Below are positions 22,993-33,871 of a stretch of 64,000 bases of DNA, one piece after another. Below the pieces are notes generated by a model that ran no database searches, was not told the DNA's origin, and worked only from the letters and a program-made list of their open reading frames with translations. Within the stretch, counting starts at the first letter, position 1, and the number at the start of each line of letters is the position of its first letter. Made by a program: the position numbers and the translations under genes. This DNA is from Melastoma dodecandrum (Eukaryota > Streptophyta > Magnoliopsida > Myrtales > Melastomataceae), in contig JARUPY010000446.1 of the NCBI GenBank assembly GCA_029817715.1, forward strand, positions 60,559 to 124,558, written 5' to 3'.

Positions 22993-24564
22993 ATGGCAGT
23001 AACGCTCTCCAATGATGTAATAACCTACAACTATTTCCCCATCATCGTCTGGCTCGTCACCGCCATCTCCTTCCACTCCATCCTGAGGAAGTTCCTTGCT
23101 CGAGGCCGCGCTCCCAGCCCCCCTCCGAGCCCTGTCGCCCTTCCCATCATCGGTCACCTCCACCTCATCGGCCCCATCCTCCCTAAATGCTTCCAGGACC
23201 TGTCCGTTCGTTATGGCCCCCTCATGAGGCTCCGCATGGGGGCCTCCATTTGCGTTGTTGCCTCCAACGCGGCTGTTGCGCGGGAGATCTTCAAGACCCA
23301 AGAGCTCAACTTTTCGTCCAGGCCTGAGTTTGGTTCCTCTGAGTACTTCATCTACCAGGGGTCGAGGTTCATTATGGCCCCCTATGGAGACTACTGGCGA
23401 TTCTTGAAGAAGCTCTGCATGACCAGGCTTCTGGCCGTTCCCCAGCTCGAGAAGTCTGTGGAAGTCCGGGCAGAGGAGGTCGCGAAGCTCGTGGAGTCGG
23501 TCGGGACCTTCGCGAGGGATGGGGGAGCTGTTGATATGGCCCGGGAGCTGACGCGGTACACGAATAACGTTATTTGCAGGATGGCTATGAGCTGCCCGTG
23601 CTCGGGAAGCAAGAATGAGGCGGATGAGATTGAGGAGCTGGTCAAGACTTGTCTCAGTCTCGCAGGGAAGCTGAGCGTGGGCGACGTTCTCGGGCCGTGG
23701 CTGAGGAAACTTGATTTCTCCGGAAATGGGAAAAAGCTTGTCGCAACGCTCGTCAAGTACGATAATCTGATCGAGAAGATCATAGAGGAACATGAGAGGA
23801 AGGCAGTAGGCGGATTTGTGCCAGAAAGTAAGAAAGATCTAATGGACGTATTGCTGGAGATCTTCAAGGATCCATCGGCGGAGCTGAGGATATCCCGGAA
23901 CGACCTCAAGTCCTTCCTGCTTGACTTGTTCATGGCCGGAACAGACACCACATCCACGGCCATGCAGTGGGCGATGGGCGAGCTCATCAACAACCCAAAG
24001 GCGTTCCAGAAGCTGAGAGACGAGATCGTGTCTACAATTGGCACTGGCCGTCTCGTGAACGAGAAAGACGTCGAGAATCTCCCCTACCTCCGTGCCGTCA
24101 TCAAGGAGACCATGAGGCTCCACCCATCTGCACCCCTGATCATCCGGGAATGCGGCGAGGACTGCTCGGTCAATGGCTACCTCATCAAATCCAAGACGAG
24201 GGTGCTGGTCAACGTGTACGCTGTCATGAGGGACCCGGCGGAATGGAAGGACCCTTGTGAGTTCGTCCCTGAGAGGTTCCTTGAGGGGTCTGTGGAGGGG
24301 ATCGGGGAGCACCAGATGGAGTACAAGGGGCAGAACTTTAGGTACCTGCCGTTCGGGAGCGGGCGGAGGGGCTGTGCCGGGGCCACCATGGCCATGCTGG
24401 TGATGCACGCTGCGGTGGGGTCATTGGTCCAGTGCTTCGACTGGTGGATGGAGGGGCCGGTGGACCTGCGGCTGGGACCAGGGTTCGCGGCCGAGATGGC
24501 GACGCCCCTCGTTTGTTATCCGACGGTCCACGTGGATCCCCTGAACAAAGCGCCCGAGATCTGA
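22993..24564 (+). CDS. cytochrome P450, A-type, CYP93/CYP705-like (intronless)
   Basis: A single uninterrupted ORF of 523 aa. A membrane anchor lies at residues ~14-33, then the proline hinge PSPPPSP (41-47). The I-helix oxygen-binding motif AGTDTT is at 315-320, the K-helix ETMR at 372-375 within KETMRLHP, PERF at 426-429, and the haem-binding FGSGRRGCAG at 454-463 with Cys461 as thiolate ligand. The C-helix WRFLKK (135-140) and the tail LVQCFDWWMEG...PLVCYP fit the CYP71 clan, closest to CYP93/CYP705. These are ER-bound monooxygenases of specialised metabolism; the substrate cannot be inferred. The ATG context CGACGATGGC is good. AATAAA at about 24594 follows the stop. Unusual points are no intron where this clan normally has one, and Ala instead of Pro after the haem Cys. 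Confidence 0.92.
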   Translation: MAVTLSNDVITYNYFPIIVWLVTAISFHSILRKFLARGRAPSPPPSPVALPIIGHLHLIGPILPKCFQDLSVRYGPLMRLRMGASICVVASNAAVAREIFKTQELNFSSRPEFGSSEYFIYQGSRFIMAPYGDYWRFLKKLCMTRLLAVPQLEKSVEVRAEEVAKLVESVGTFARDGGAVDMARELTRYTNNVICRMAMSCPCSGSKNEADEIEELVKTCLSLAGKLSVGDVLGPWLRKLDFSGNGKKLVATLVKYDNLIEKIIEEHERKAVGGFVPESKKDLMDVLLEIFKDPSAELRISRNDLKSFLLDLFMAGTDTTSTAMQWAMGELINNPKAFQKLRDEIVSTIGTGRLVNEKDVENLPYLRAVIKETMRLHPSAPLIIRECGEDCSVNGYLIKSKTRVLVNVYAVMRDPAEWKDPCEFVPERFLEGSVEGIGEHQMEYKGQNFRYLPFGSGRRGCAGATMAMLVMHAAVGSLVQCFDWWMEGPVDLRLGPGFAAEMATPLVCYPTVHVDPLNKAPEI

Positions 24565-25185
24565 GAAACAAATCTGAAAATGAAAAGATTGAATAAAACG
24601 TTATAATATAAAGTAGTCCCGTGGTTTGCCTGGCCGCATCGTGATTGTGTTGTTGTGTAATTTATTTTAACCCATATCTTAATAATAATATATAGTCATG
24701 GGTCAAATAATAAGGTGTGGTCGAGTCGAGCCATTTGTGATATTCGAACTCGAACTTAATTTATTTTTTTCAAAATACTATTTATAGCCTCATTTAATAT
24801 TAAATAAAAATTCTATATACTCAAATTCTACTTAGAATAATTATTTGGATAGCTGGTATTAAAACCTTTCAGATGATTGCATGACGTATTAAAACTGTCC
24901 AGGTTCAACTATCCGTAAGAATGGTTTGCGTCAGTGTTTATCCCCGAACTCATAAATGTAGGGATTTCGTTTTACTCCCAAATGTAATTAGCAGATTCCC
25001 GCGGTAATTCATTAATTAATTAATCAACCCCCCCCCCCCCCCCCCCCCGAGCAAGACCCGCGAGGCCCACACCCCGTCCGTGGCATTAACCGACCCACAT
25101 CGAACCCCACAGTCTTCCTCCCTTGGCCGCCTCCGATCCGTTCCGTCCCTTACCCCAGTCCAACCGTCGAACCAACGCCACAGCC
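24565..25185. other. intergenic between P450 and TBCCD1-type gene
   Basis: AT-rich P450 3' flank to about 25027, then a 21-base C run and the GC-rich leader of the next gene. No ORF of note. Confidence 0.5.
25028..25048 (+). repeat. poly(C) run of 21
   Basis: An unbroken homopolymer C run lies about 140 bp upstream of the TBCCD1-type start codon. Long C runs are error-prone in sequencing, so the exact length is uncertain. Confidence 0.8.
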
Positions 25186-28100
25186 ATGGCCGACCCAGCG
25201 CTTAACCCTACCCACCCCGACCCCCCGCCGGCGAACCTCCTCCGCCCCCGTCGCGAGCCCTTCGAATACGGCCTCCTCTCCATCCCTAAGCTCGTATTCA
25301 CCGACCCCACCCCTACCCTTTCCTCCCTCCGTTCTTCCCTCCCCCGCCTCGTCGACCCCTCCTCCATCGCCGATTCCCTCCAGATCCCCCCGGATCACGC
25401 CTCACTCCTCCTCCAGACCCTCTCCTCTGTCCACCACCTCCCGAGGCCTGACGACGATGCATCCTCCTCTGTGGCCGACGTTTATGACCTGCTTCTCTTT
25501 CTTTACATCCAGTCTTTCAAGAAGCTCCTCCCTCGGTCGCATAAGGACTCCGTGGCCGTGGCCGATGTCTGGCCTTCCACCTCCGCCTTCGACGGTTATC
25601 TGTCCGCCCTGTCCCCTCTCCAGGTGATTCGGAATGCCGACAATCTGTTCTTTACCTGAGTGTACGTTAGGTTGCTTTCCGTTTGCTCACTGAATGTCGT
25701 GAGAACTGATTAGTGTGCGGAATGTCCCTCAAATTTGGTTAGTGTTTGAGACAATGTTGACCTTGTTATACTGATTTCACGCATTGTTGTCTCATTCCAT
25801 TTAGCAGATTGTCCTGACCACATTTTGTGTCATCACATGTTGAATGCCTGGGCTTGAATTATATTTAGGAGAGTGCGTTTTTCCACATTTTTATGGTATG
25901 TGGTTGTATGCTAAATGCCACATCTTTCACTGTGATTTTGAGGGAGTGTGTTGAGGTAAATTTACTGGTTTTTTCTGAATGATTCACCGATCTCTATAAT
26001 TTGTTAACTAATTTTTGTGTGGTTTGGCAATTTTAGCTTGCACGCAACAATAGCCGGAGGTTTATGCCGTCACAGGCTGACGAAGAGGCACATCAGCTGT
26101 CTTATCTCCAGAAGCACATGGGGAATATAATCTCTCTTCTTGCTGAACCGGTGGATGGAGAAGGGGAAGAAGCATTGGTCCGTGTTTTATGCTTCTTTTT
26201 GCCTCCATTCCTGCTATGCAGAGGAGTGCAATGGCTTTTCTATTTGTTTTTGTTGTTGATAATTGACTGAACTTCTGTGCAGGTACTGTCCCTGGAAAGA
26301 TTCGAGCACCTTGGATTTCTAATCCAATTTGGCGATAAAGTTCAGGAGGGAATTCCTTTGGGCCAAGCATCGCCCTTTTTCGCCAATTCTGATCCGGACA
26401 TGCCCCCAGCCCCTGTCCCAGCATCGCAAGTTTTGGACTGGATTCTTCAGAATATTTCTATGTCTTTGGAGGCTCTTTCGGAGAGGATATCCCCGAAAGA
26501 GAATGGTCCAGCTAATGCTTCAGATCCCGACGTTGCCATGGCTGATGCTTGCACGACCTCAACTAAGCCCTCCCCTTCATCAAGAGGTGTATGTTTTATT
26601 GAGGGGATATCGAAACAATCTCTCATGAAGCAAGCGACTGATCTCAAGGGATCTTCTGTTAAGGTAAGTTTATGTACATCATACTTATGATTGGAACTTC
26701 TTGCTCTTACTGTGAATGTCAGCATCAGCACCTGTACTTGGCGATTTCAAGAGAGTCTATCAGTCATGTAGTTCCTTAACGCCTAACGTCGCTTAAAAGT
26801 TAGAAAAGCTCGGTTTATGAATATTATTCACTGTTTCCTGTTGACACGCAGTGCCTTTTTCATCAATGCAGTTTTGTCCATTTTCCATTGTTGGTATACT
26901 TGTTGCATTTTTGGTACTAGTATTTTTTGTAAAGTTTGCTTTGATTGTTCAGGTTCTAAATTGTCATGACTCTGCCATTTATATCTTAGCGCCTCTAAGA
27001 TATGCCACTATATATGGCTGCTCAGATGCCACTATTGTCCTTGGAGCTGTAGGAAAGGTAATGGCTAAGTATGCTTCAACTTGTGCTTAACGTTAGATGT
27101 TTCATTAATTGCTGGTTCTATCATCACGTGTACGGGCTTGTATGCTAATCTAGAAAGTACGACATAGTTTAATAAGCTTGTTAAATAGAGTGGAGATAGG
27201 TTGTGCTTCCGGAATTTTGAAAACTTCCAATAGGTTATGATGATACCAAAAAAAGCTATTCCCCAATATCAGCTATTTTTCATTTAATGTTTGTTGCTTT
27301 TGACCTGTCATATCTTAACTTTATGAAATTTTCAGCTACAAAAAAGTTTGTTTTCACTTGTAATACTAAAATATGCATTAATAATATTGTGATTATCAGA
27401 TATTTTGACATTTTTGTACTGAATCGAAATAGTTTTCGTAATGGAATATATGAAACATTGCAACTTTTTCCTTTAGAAAATGTTTCATTTAATCAATGTC
27501 TTCTATAGCTGGACCCTGAGCTGACTCCATGACCTTTTCGAATTATACCCAAAACAGTTAAGCATTGATGAATATAACCAACAATGGCTGATGTTGAAGT
27601 GCAGGAAACTGTCTGTATGATTATCGCTCAAGCTCATGCACCATTGATTTGTCTAATGATAGTTTATGAAACCGGATTATCATTATCTGTTTCAGCAAAA
27701 ACAGTTTTTGTGTATGTGTTCTATGTTTTGTTCAGGCTGTACGAATAGAGCACTGTGAGAGAGTTCATGTTATCGTGGCTGCCAAACGGGCTTGTATTGC
27801 CAGCTGTCGAGAGTGTGTTTTCTTCTTAGGGGTGAACCAGCGACCACTTATTGTTGGCGACAACCATAAGCTGCAGGTGTGTTTCAATGATTTTTAAGGC
27901 CTCTGATGATATTCTTTGGAATATTTTGCTTTTTATTTATCTAACTTCTCCTTTTGTGCGATTGATTTTGTTGGAAAAACACTGGATATGAGAATGCAAT
28001 GTAACTCACTTTCTCAACATACCTTGCTTAAATATTTAGGAAGTGCTAGTCCTTTGATTTGCTGGCATCTTGCGTGATTTTTGTATCCAACTTTGAGGTA

Positions 28101-29127
28101 GGAGTGTTTGTATCCTGTGATGTGTTTGCAAACCATCGATCCGCTTACTGCTGTCTGCTTTTCCATTGAAAGATTATGGGTTTTTTTTCTTTGTGTGGAT
28201 CTTCTGCAGGTGGCACCATATAATACATTTTATCCCCAATTGGAGGAGCATATGACTGAAGTTGGCATCAAAGCAAGTCTGAACAAGTGGGACGAACCCC
28301 TTACGCTCGGTGTGGTTGATCCACACGATTCACTGTCCCATCCGGCCGGAGTCTCTGATGCCCTGGCAGAATCTGCATTCCTAATTGATCCGGACCAGTT
28401 CACAAACTTTCTGGTATTGTTTATCTGCATGTTTAGCCCTCACATTAACAAAGTCATCTCTTTATATCTCTCTAAAAGTTGCTCCTGGATTTTTGTTATT
28501 ATCGTGGACACTAATTAGAATCATCCCTCACTTTAAGATGTATCCTCCTCTATCTGAAATTTTATGCATACCAGTTCTATTCACTTGTGAATATCTGAAA
28601 GGCTGCATCATGTTACCTGCTTAATTGCTCACTGTAAATGTTTCAGATTCCAAATTCTTTGGGAGGTGAACCTGTTGGTTCTACTGAGGGGAACCCGTTT
28701 CCACTGCCAGTAAATTATAAGAAATCTCAGCAACGTCGTGTATGTGCTTGATCTTTAACCTATGGACTTTATTAAACTACCAGGAGACGTTCCTTATTCT
28801 GCGTATCTGCTTTTCTTTTATTTTTTTTCCTCAGCAAAATAGTATAGGAGAGATCAAGCAAATGCTAAGGGGGCTGATGCTCGAAGATAGTAAGAAAAGG
28901 GAATTGGCTAGTGCTCTGCATGTGTACTTCAAGGATTGGTTAAACGGTAAGGGCATTTCTTCAGGCATCTTTCTTTGTCATGTGGGCAATTTCTCGAGTT
29001 CAGAGAGCGTCTTGCATTGAGCAATGCTTAAGCTCAGAAACAAAGAATTGACCCCATTCTCGTCTTGCACAATGGCATTGCAGCATCGGGGAATATCCGT
29101 CAGCTTTACTGCCTCCAAGCAGATTGA
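25186..29127 (+). CDS. TBCCD1: TBCC domain-containing protein 1-like (nine exons)
   Basis: Exons 25186-25623, 26037-26177, 26283-26663, 26953-27057, 27736-27876, 28210-28413, 28647-28739, 28835-28946, 29084-29127. All introns are GT-AG and all joins keep frame, giving 552 aa. The TBCC/C-CAP beta-helix lies at about residues 320-440: LNCHDSAIYILAPLRYATIYG, CSDATIVLGAVGKAVRIEHCERV, VIVAAKRACIASCREC, FFLGVNQRPLIVGDNHKLQVAPYN. The TBCC family relates to tubulin-cofactor C and RP2. TBCCD1 acts in centrosome/Golgi positioning in animals and algae; the plant role is poorly known. The N-terminal region is specific to TBCCD1. The ATG at 25186 has context CAGCCATGGC; upstream in-frame codons are non-ATG. 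The gene appears intact. Confidence 0.92.
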
Positions 29128-29434
29128 TTCTACAAGGTCGAAGAGGAAACACGATGGCTGTTGGTACATAGGGAGATCCGCCAACTGCTCTTCTTTTGTT
29201 CTCGAGTTCTTCAGCTTGCTACTGGCGAGATAGGTTCAGCCCATCGTTTTTTTTTAACTTCCACTCGTTTTCCAGGCAATTGCTGTCGTTGCTCATAGTG
29301 GAAAATAGGATTCTCTGGTGTTATTAACAAACTTCAATGTAACTTTATTCCCTCTTTCTTATTTTTAATTGTGTGTTAATAAATCGTGGATGTTGATGAA
29401 TCTGCTGGGAAAGAACGAAGCTTGTCTTTAAAAG
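29128..29434. other. 3'UTR of the TBCCD1-type gene, no further gene
   Basis: Contains a T9 run and TTAATAAAT near 29376, a possible poly(A) signal. Nothing else seen. Confidence 0.5.
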
Positions 29435-29520
29435 CCCAAATTTAATAGCCCAGTTAATCTCCGGCCCGAATATAAATAGGCCCATTGTGATTCGGCCCAA
29501 TTACAATGAAGTGCGGTTAC
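29435..29520 (+). promoter_or_regulatory. core promoter of the CDK5RAP3 gene: site II motifs and TATA
   Basis: AGCCCA, GGCCCG, TATAAATAGG (29471-29480), GGCCCATT and GGCCCAATT lie within 85 bases, about 170-250 bases before the ATG. The GGCCCA motifs are the site II elements bound by TCP factors in growth-related plant genes. Confidence 0.6.
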
Positions 29521-29682
29521 CTTCCTCTTCGACGACTCCTTCCTCCCCCCCGCCTGGAACAGCGAAGTCTTCCACACAACCACTTCCGGCGACGGCGACC
29601 GACTACCGCCGTTCCATTTGATCTCTGAACTGAATCCCCCGCCCTGAAGGACGTGGCCGCCGACGTTCGTTCTTCTTTAGCC

Positions 29683-32610
29683 ATGCAGCAATCGACGGAG
29701 GATATCCGCAATCTTCCCATCGACATCACCTTTTCTCGCCTCGGGGGTAGATTCCCGCGATTCTTGTTCGTCGATGTATAGGAAGATTCGATCCCGTTTT
29801 TTCTTGTGGTTGTCGTTTTGTTTGACTGGTGTGAGTGATGGATGAGGTGCAGAGTGGTTGGTCGATCGGAAGAGGATACCTGCTGATTGGAGGAAGCGGC
29901 TTGCTTCGATTAGGTCTTCAATAAGTAAGGAGTTCGCGAAGATTCCGAGGGATGTCGACCCGTTTTTCCACACACTGGAGCCTGAAGGTTTCTTCGACCT
30001 GTTTGCTTTCTTCTTTCATGTTGCCAATCAATGGTTTTCTGGTTTGTCAGTCTAATTTGGAGAGCCACTACTACCGTGAGTCGATGCCAGGTGGCCCGTT
30101 TCATTCCTGGTGGTTTGTTATCTCGAGGATGATGAACATAATTTTTTTATAAGTCGGATGATGTCCATTTGTTAGGTTGTAGGGCTGGTATTCGTTTCTG
30201 TTTATGAGCCTACAATTTTGTGGTTGAGCTTTTCATTTGCTTAGGTATCAGTTATTTAGAAGCCAAGCAAATATACGACATTCTGTTGAAAGCAGCTCCA
30301 GAGAGTAGGAACATTTTCGGACGACTATCGGGAACTGCGGTAAGATTCATTTGCTCTCTCCCTCTATCTTTTCTCCCATCCATGCACAATGCGTAGCCTA
30401 TGTCTGGATTTTTCTGTTCTACCTTTTTGCAGGGTGCTTGGGAGACCATAGTCCGATCCTATGAGAAAGATCACATATTCCTTGGTGAAGCTGCTCAAAT
30501 AATAATCCAGAATGTTACTTATGAAGTGTGAGTATTATTGTTTATTGTTACTAGACTTAAGATTTAGGGTGCGAGATGGCAACAAAACTGTGGATTGCGG
30601 ATACATTTTCTTGTGGATTAGCAGGTAAATGTCGTAAACACTTGGATTTAACTGAAGAATGCTTTGTTTCTTTTCTCACAAAGACCCTATCAAAAGAAAC
30701 AAGTTCAAAAAATTCAACAACAACTGGTAGAGCTGGAGCGCAGAGAGGCTGATATCAAAAGGAATGCTGCTCTCTCTGCTGCTAAATATGCAGAAGCTTG
30801 TCATGAGATGGGATTGCAGGTATTTCTACTTGGGTGTCTTCCTCCTTAAAATCGTTGTGATATTGATGCAGTGTGGTGCAGTGGTTGGGTGCTCCAGATG
30901 AAGTTTTTATTTCTTTTTTGCTTTCAGGGAGTTAATGTGAGATTAGAACTTTTGGAGACTGCAAAGTCGCTCCCAAATACATTTAGGGAGATATTGGACC
31001 TCATAAATGGTGAATCAGTGTCGAAAGCGCTGGAGTATTATTTGAAATTTGTTAGAGATGTCCATTCCGAGAAAGATGTAAGTTTTTAATACCTGTGTGG
31101 CGAATTTAATTCTGATAGAAAAGCATATGTCGATTTTCTCCGTCTATAGTGACCAGCATTATCATTTTTGCAGAAAGAATGCAAGAAGGTGTTGTCTCAT
31201 CTGATAGATATTCGTGAAAATCGGCCAACCTTGAGCATTTGTGGTGCCTCTGATGTCTCGGAGTTTGCTCATTTTCGCTATGGTTTTGATGAATTAACGG
31301 GAGGCACAATGGATGCCGTCACTGACAGTATTGATTGGGATATTTCTGTGGAAAACCCCGTAATTGACTGGGATATAGGGACAATGGAGGAAGCGGAAGA
31401 CAATGGTAATGGACTTGGCCCATATGAAATGGTGAATGCAAGCGATGTCAACGGAGCTGCAGGACACGGTGAAACACTACAAAGCAATGTGACAGAGGAT
31501 GTGGTTCAGGAGCCATCTGAGATATCTTGGGATGTTAGTGTGGAAACTCCTCAGGTTGATGTGATTGATGATGGTAATTGTTCTGGCGTGGACAGGGAAA
31601 CCGTAATGTCAGCTTTGCATCCTGCCATGCAAACTACAGATGTGAAGGAAGAGCGCAGTCAGCTTCTGGAGACCGAGTACAGAAACAAGATCCTTGATGA
31701 TCTCTATGAGGTGCACCTTAATATCCTTTCAACTGTTATTGGCATCTATTGACTATTCCGAATGCGGGCATTTTTCCATTCTTTTGATATCCATCCTCCT
31801 TTCAGATGAAGGCATTTTTGCACCGACGTCTGACAGAACTTACGGATGATGAGACACTTTCTTTGCAACATCAAGTACAGTCGGTTGCTCCATTAGTTTT
31901 ACAGCAATATGGATCAGACATCATAGAGACGATGATTTCAGATGTCTCACAAACTATATCTCTGCTAACAAATAGGAAAACCAGGGACTTGATAATGATC
32001 CTCAACTCCAAAAGGTGATGGATTACTTGTTCTAGGAAGCTCATTTTGTGCTACATTTCCCGTCACAAATCTTGTATATAGCTCCATAAAGAGAGACGGT
32101 ATTCTGACTCGTCTTGAATGCCAGATTCTTAGATAGACTAGTCAGTTCTCTTGAGGTGAAAAGGCACCATGAAGTTAAACTTAAGGAGGGACTGAGGGAC
32201 GTGGCTGCTAAACGCATGGAGCTTCAGAACTCATTATCTTCATGGTGGCCAAAGCAGGTGCGTCTCCATTCTTGATTAATCACGAGGTCATAACTGTTAC
32301 TGAATTTCGCGGGTGCTGATGTTGGCAGCAATGGATAGAAGTCGTTGTATGCAACATGTGTTATATCATTTTCAGTAGCAGTGTGTTGTCTCTTAAATGA
32401 TCTCGCTGTGGGATATAATGATGCCTCCAGTGATAAAACATGCGATTTAGTTTTTTTCCCCTCCTTGTTTAGGAAGCAGCGCTGCATAAAACAAGGGAAC
32501 TGAAGAAGCTGTGTGAAAGCGCACTCTCCTCGATGTTCGATGGAAGACCGGTTAACATCATCGGGGAGATAAACGCTGTCTTGAGTGCAGGGATTGTGGC
32601 CGGAGCATGA
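29683..32610 (+). CDS. CDK5RAP3: CDK5RAP3-like protein (C53, UFMylation/ER-phagy adaptor; ten exons)
   Basis: Exons 29683-29746, 29853-29987, 30245-30339, 30433-30527, 30684-30819, 30928-31077, 31174-31710, 31806-32014, 32125-32257, 32473-32610. All joins are GT-AG and in frame, giving 563 aa. The N-terminus [20 protein letters not shown] and [22 protein letters not shown] are diagnostic. Coiled-coil segments follow ([20 protein letters not shown]). An acidic linker holds three shuffled ATG8-interacting motifs: IDWDI at 278-282, IDWDI at 289-293 and ISWDV at 342-346. In known C53 proteins these bind UFM1 and ATG8 and link stalled-ribosome UFMylation at the ER to autophagy. The C-terminal part is again coiled-coil. 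The gene is intact and its length matches the family. Confidence 0.95.
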
Positions 32611-32968
32611 GCGAGCTGGGTGACTGGATAGCGAATAGGGACATTTGAATAGGGAGAGGTTTCTGCAAACTGTTAAATCAGGGGGCTAAACCTGTGAAAT
32701 TTATCGGTCAAATTTCACTGGAGGCGGTGGTGGTGGTCATTCTATAAATGACCCTTTACAAATTACACCATCTTCTTAGATTTTCCCTAATTGCTAAACT
32801 TTTCGAGTGAGTGAACGAACTGACAACCCCCGATCAAGACGTTATATGTTAAACTGAACAATGGCCCGTTGAGCCCGCAAAGCCCATTTGGAATATATAG
32901 TAGCCCGTTTTAAGCATTCGCCGGTCAGTCTGCAGCAGTCCCTTCGGCGGCGACGGAGAGAAGAGACG
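32611..32968. other. 3' flank of CDK5RAP3, then promoter-like sequence
   Basis: After the 3'UTR, AATGGCCCGTTGAGCCCGCAA, AGCCCATT and AATATATAG at about 32862-32900 resemble a compact plant core promoter facing right. Confidence 0.4.
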
Positions 32969-33064
32969 ATGGCCAAAGATAAACGTATGCAATACGCTTT
33001 GCAGTATGCAAAGCAGGAGGAAATGCTCTCTAGCTGCCCAGGAAGAGACGAGGACGATCGTTGA
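32969..33064 (+). CDS. possible small or truncated ORF (31 aa)
   Basis: An ATG in good context (GAGACGATGGCC) follows a promoter-like stretch and a purine-rich leader. The peptide begins MAKDKRMQYALQYAKQEEML and ends with an acidic tail before TGA. It could be a genuine micro-ORF, or the first exon of a gene cut off by later rearrangement; the intact copia element starts 500 bp downstream. I recognise no family. Confidence 0.25.
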   Translation: MAKDKRMQYALQYAKQEEMLSSCPGRDEDDR

Positions 33065-33554
33065 AATGTTTTTAAGTAAATCGTCATCACGTTCTCGTAC
33101 ATGCATCATCTTACCGAGGGAAAGTTTCAATCCCGTACAATCTGCAGTGTAGGCGGTATTTCATTTGTCCAAATGGTCGTTTTTGGCCGGTGGAGCAGCC
33201 CTGACCAATCAGATAACCGGGATAGCTTCTTCTGTACATTGAGGAGAGGTTGCTGCTATTGATGGCTGTTGCACTGTTTCGATTGTTTGGAGTCACTGCT
33301 GTAGAATTCGAGAGGGAAATGCGAAAAGAACCAAAGGGGAAACCGAATTTCAGGTTCATCCCTTCACCTTTGGGATTTGTTGTACTGGGGTTTGTATTTA
33401 ATTATTCAGACATCTTTCTGGGCAAATCTCAATTTTCCATTTCCAGGACCCCCCCATTAACTGACCGTTTTCAAAAGTTTCCACTAATGGCCCATCCATT
33501 TGTCCTTGGAAACACAGACATTCCCATCGATCCGGGCATTCTTTCCTTCCCCAA

Positions 33555-33871
33555 TGAAGAAGGTCAGGGTGGAGATCTATCTCAGTCCGGCATTGTGCAT
33601 GAAAGAAAACGAAGGTAGGAGAAGAAGAAGAAGAAGAAGAAGGAAAGCAGGGAAAAACCCCTGTAACAGACTGTATTGCAAACGATTGACACACAGTACA
33701 CTTTATACAAAATCCCAGCAACAGAACGTGTGCTAAAATACCAAAAATCTCCTCTCCTCCAACTTCTGCATTCCCAATTCAGCAAGCCTTTTCTTGGGCT
33801 TTGTCTCGAACTATTTCGGGGCGAGGGCTGCTGGTAGCCTTGAGTTGCTCCTGGGCTGGTTTAGTCCAACA
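33555..33871 (-). repeat. 3' LTR of the copia element (317 bp)
   Basis: It matches the 5' LTR over its whole length but with a shorter (GAA)n tract and a ~23-bp deletion. It is followed inward by the polypurine tract. Confidence 0.92.

Noticed and set aside
22966..23793. 275-codon ORF antisense to the P450, and 23391-24044, 23839-24408
   Set aside because: They are shadows of the P450 frame; codon bias of the sense strand removes stops on the other strand.
33500..33785. Short ORFs encoding Arg- or Ser/Phe-rich peptides at the copia LTRs (also 38454-38897)
   Set aside because: They are translations of the (GAA)n repeat in the LTRs.
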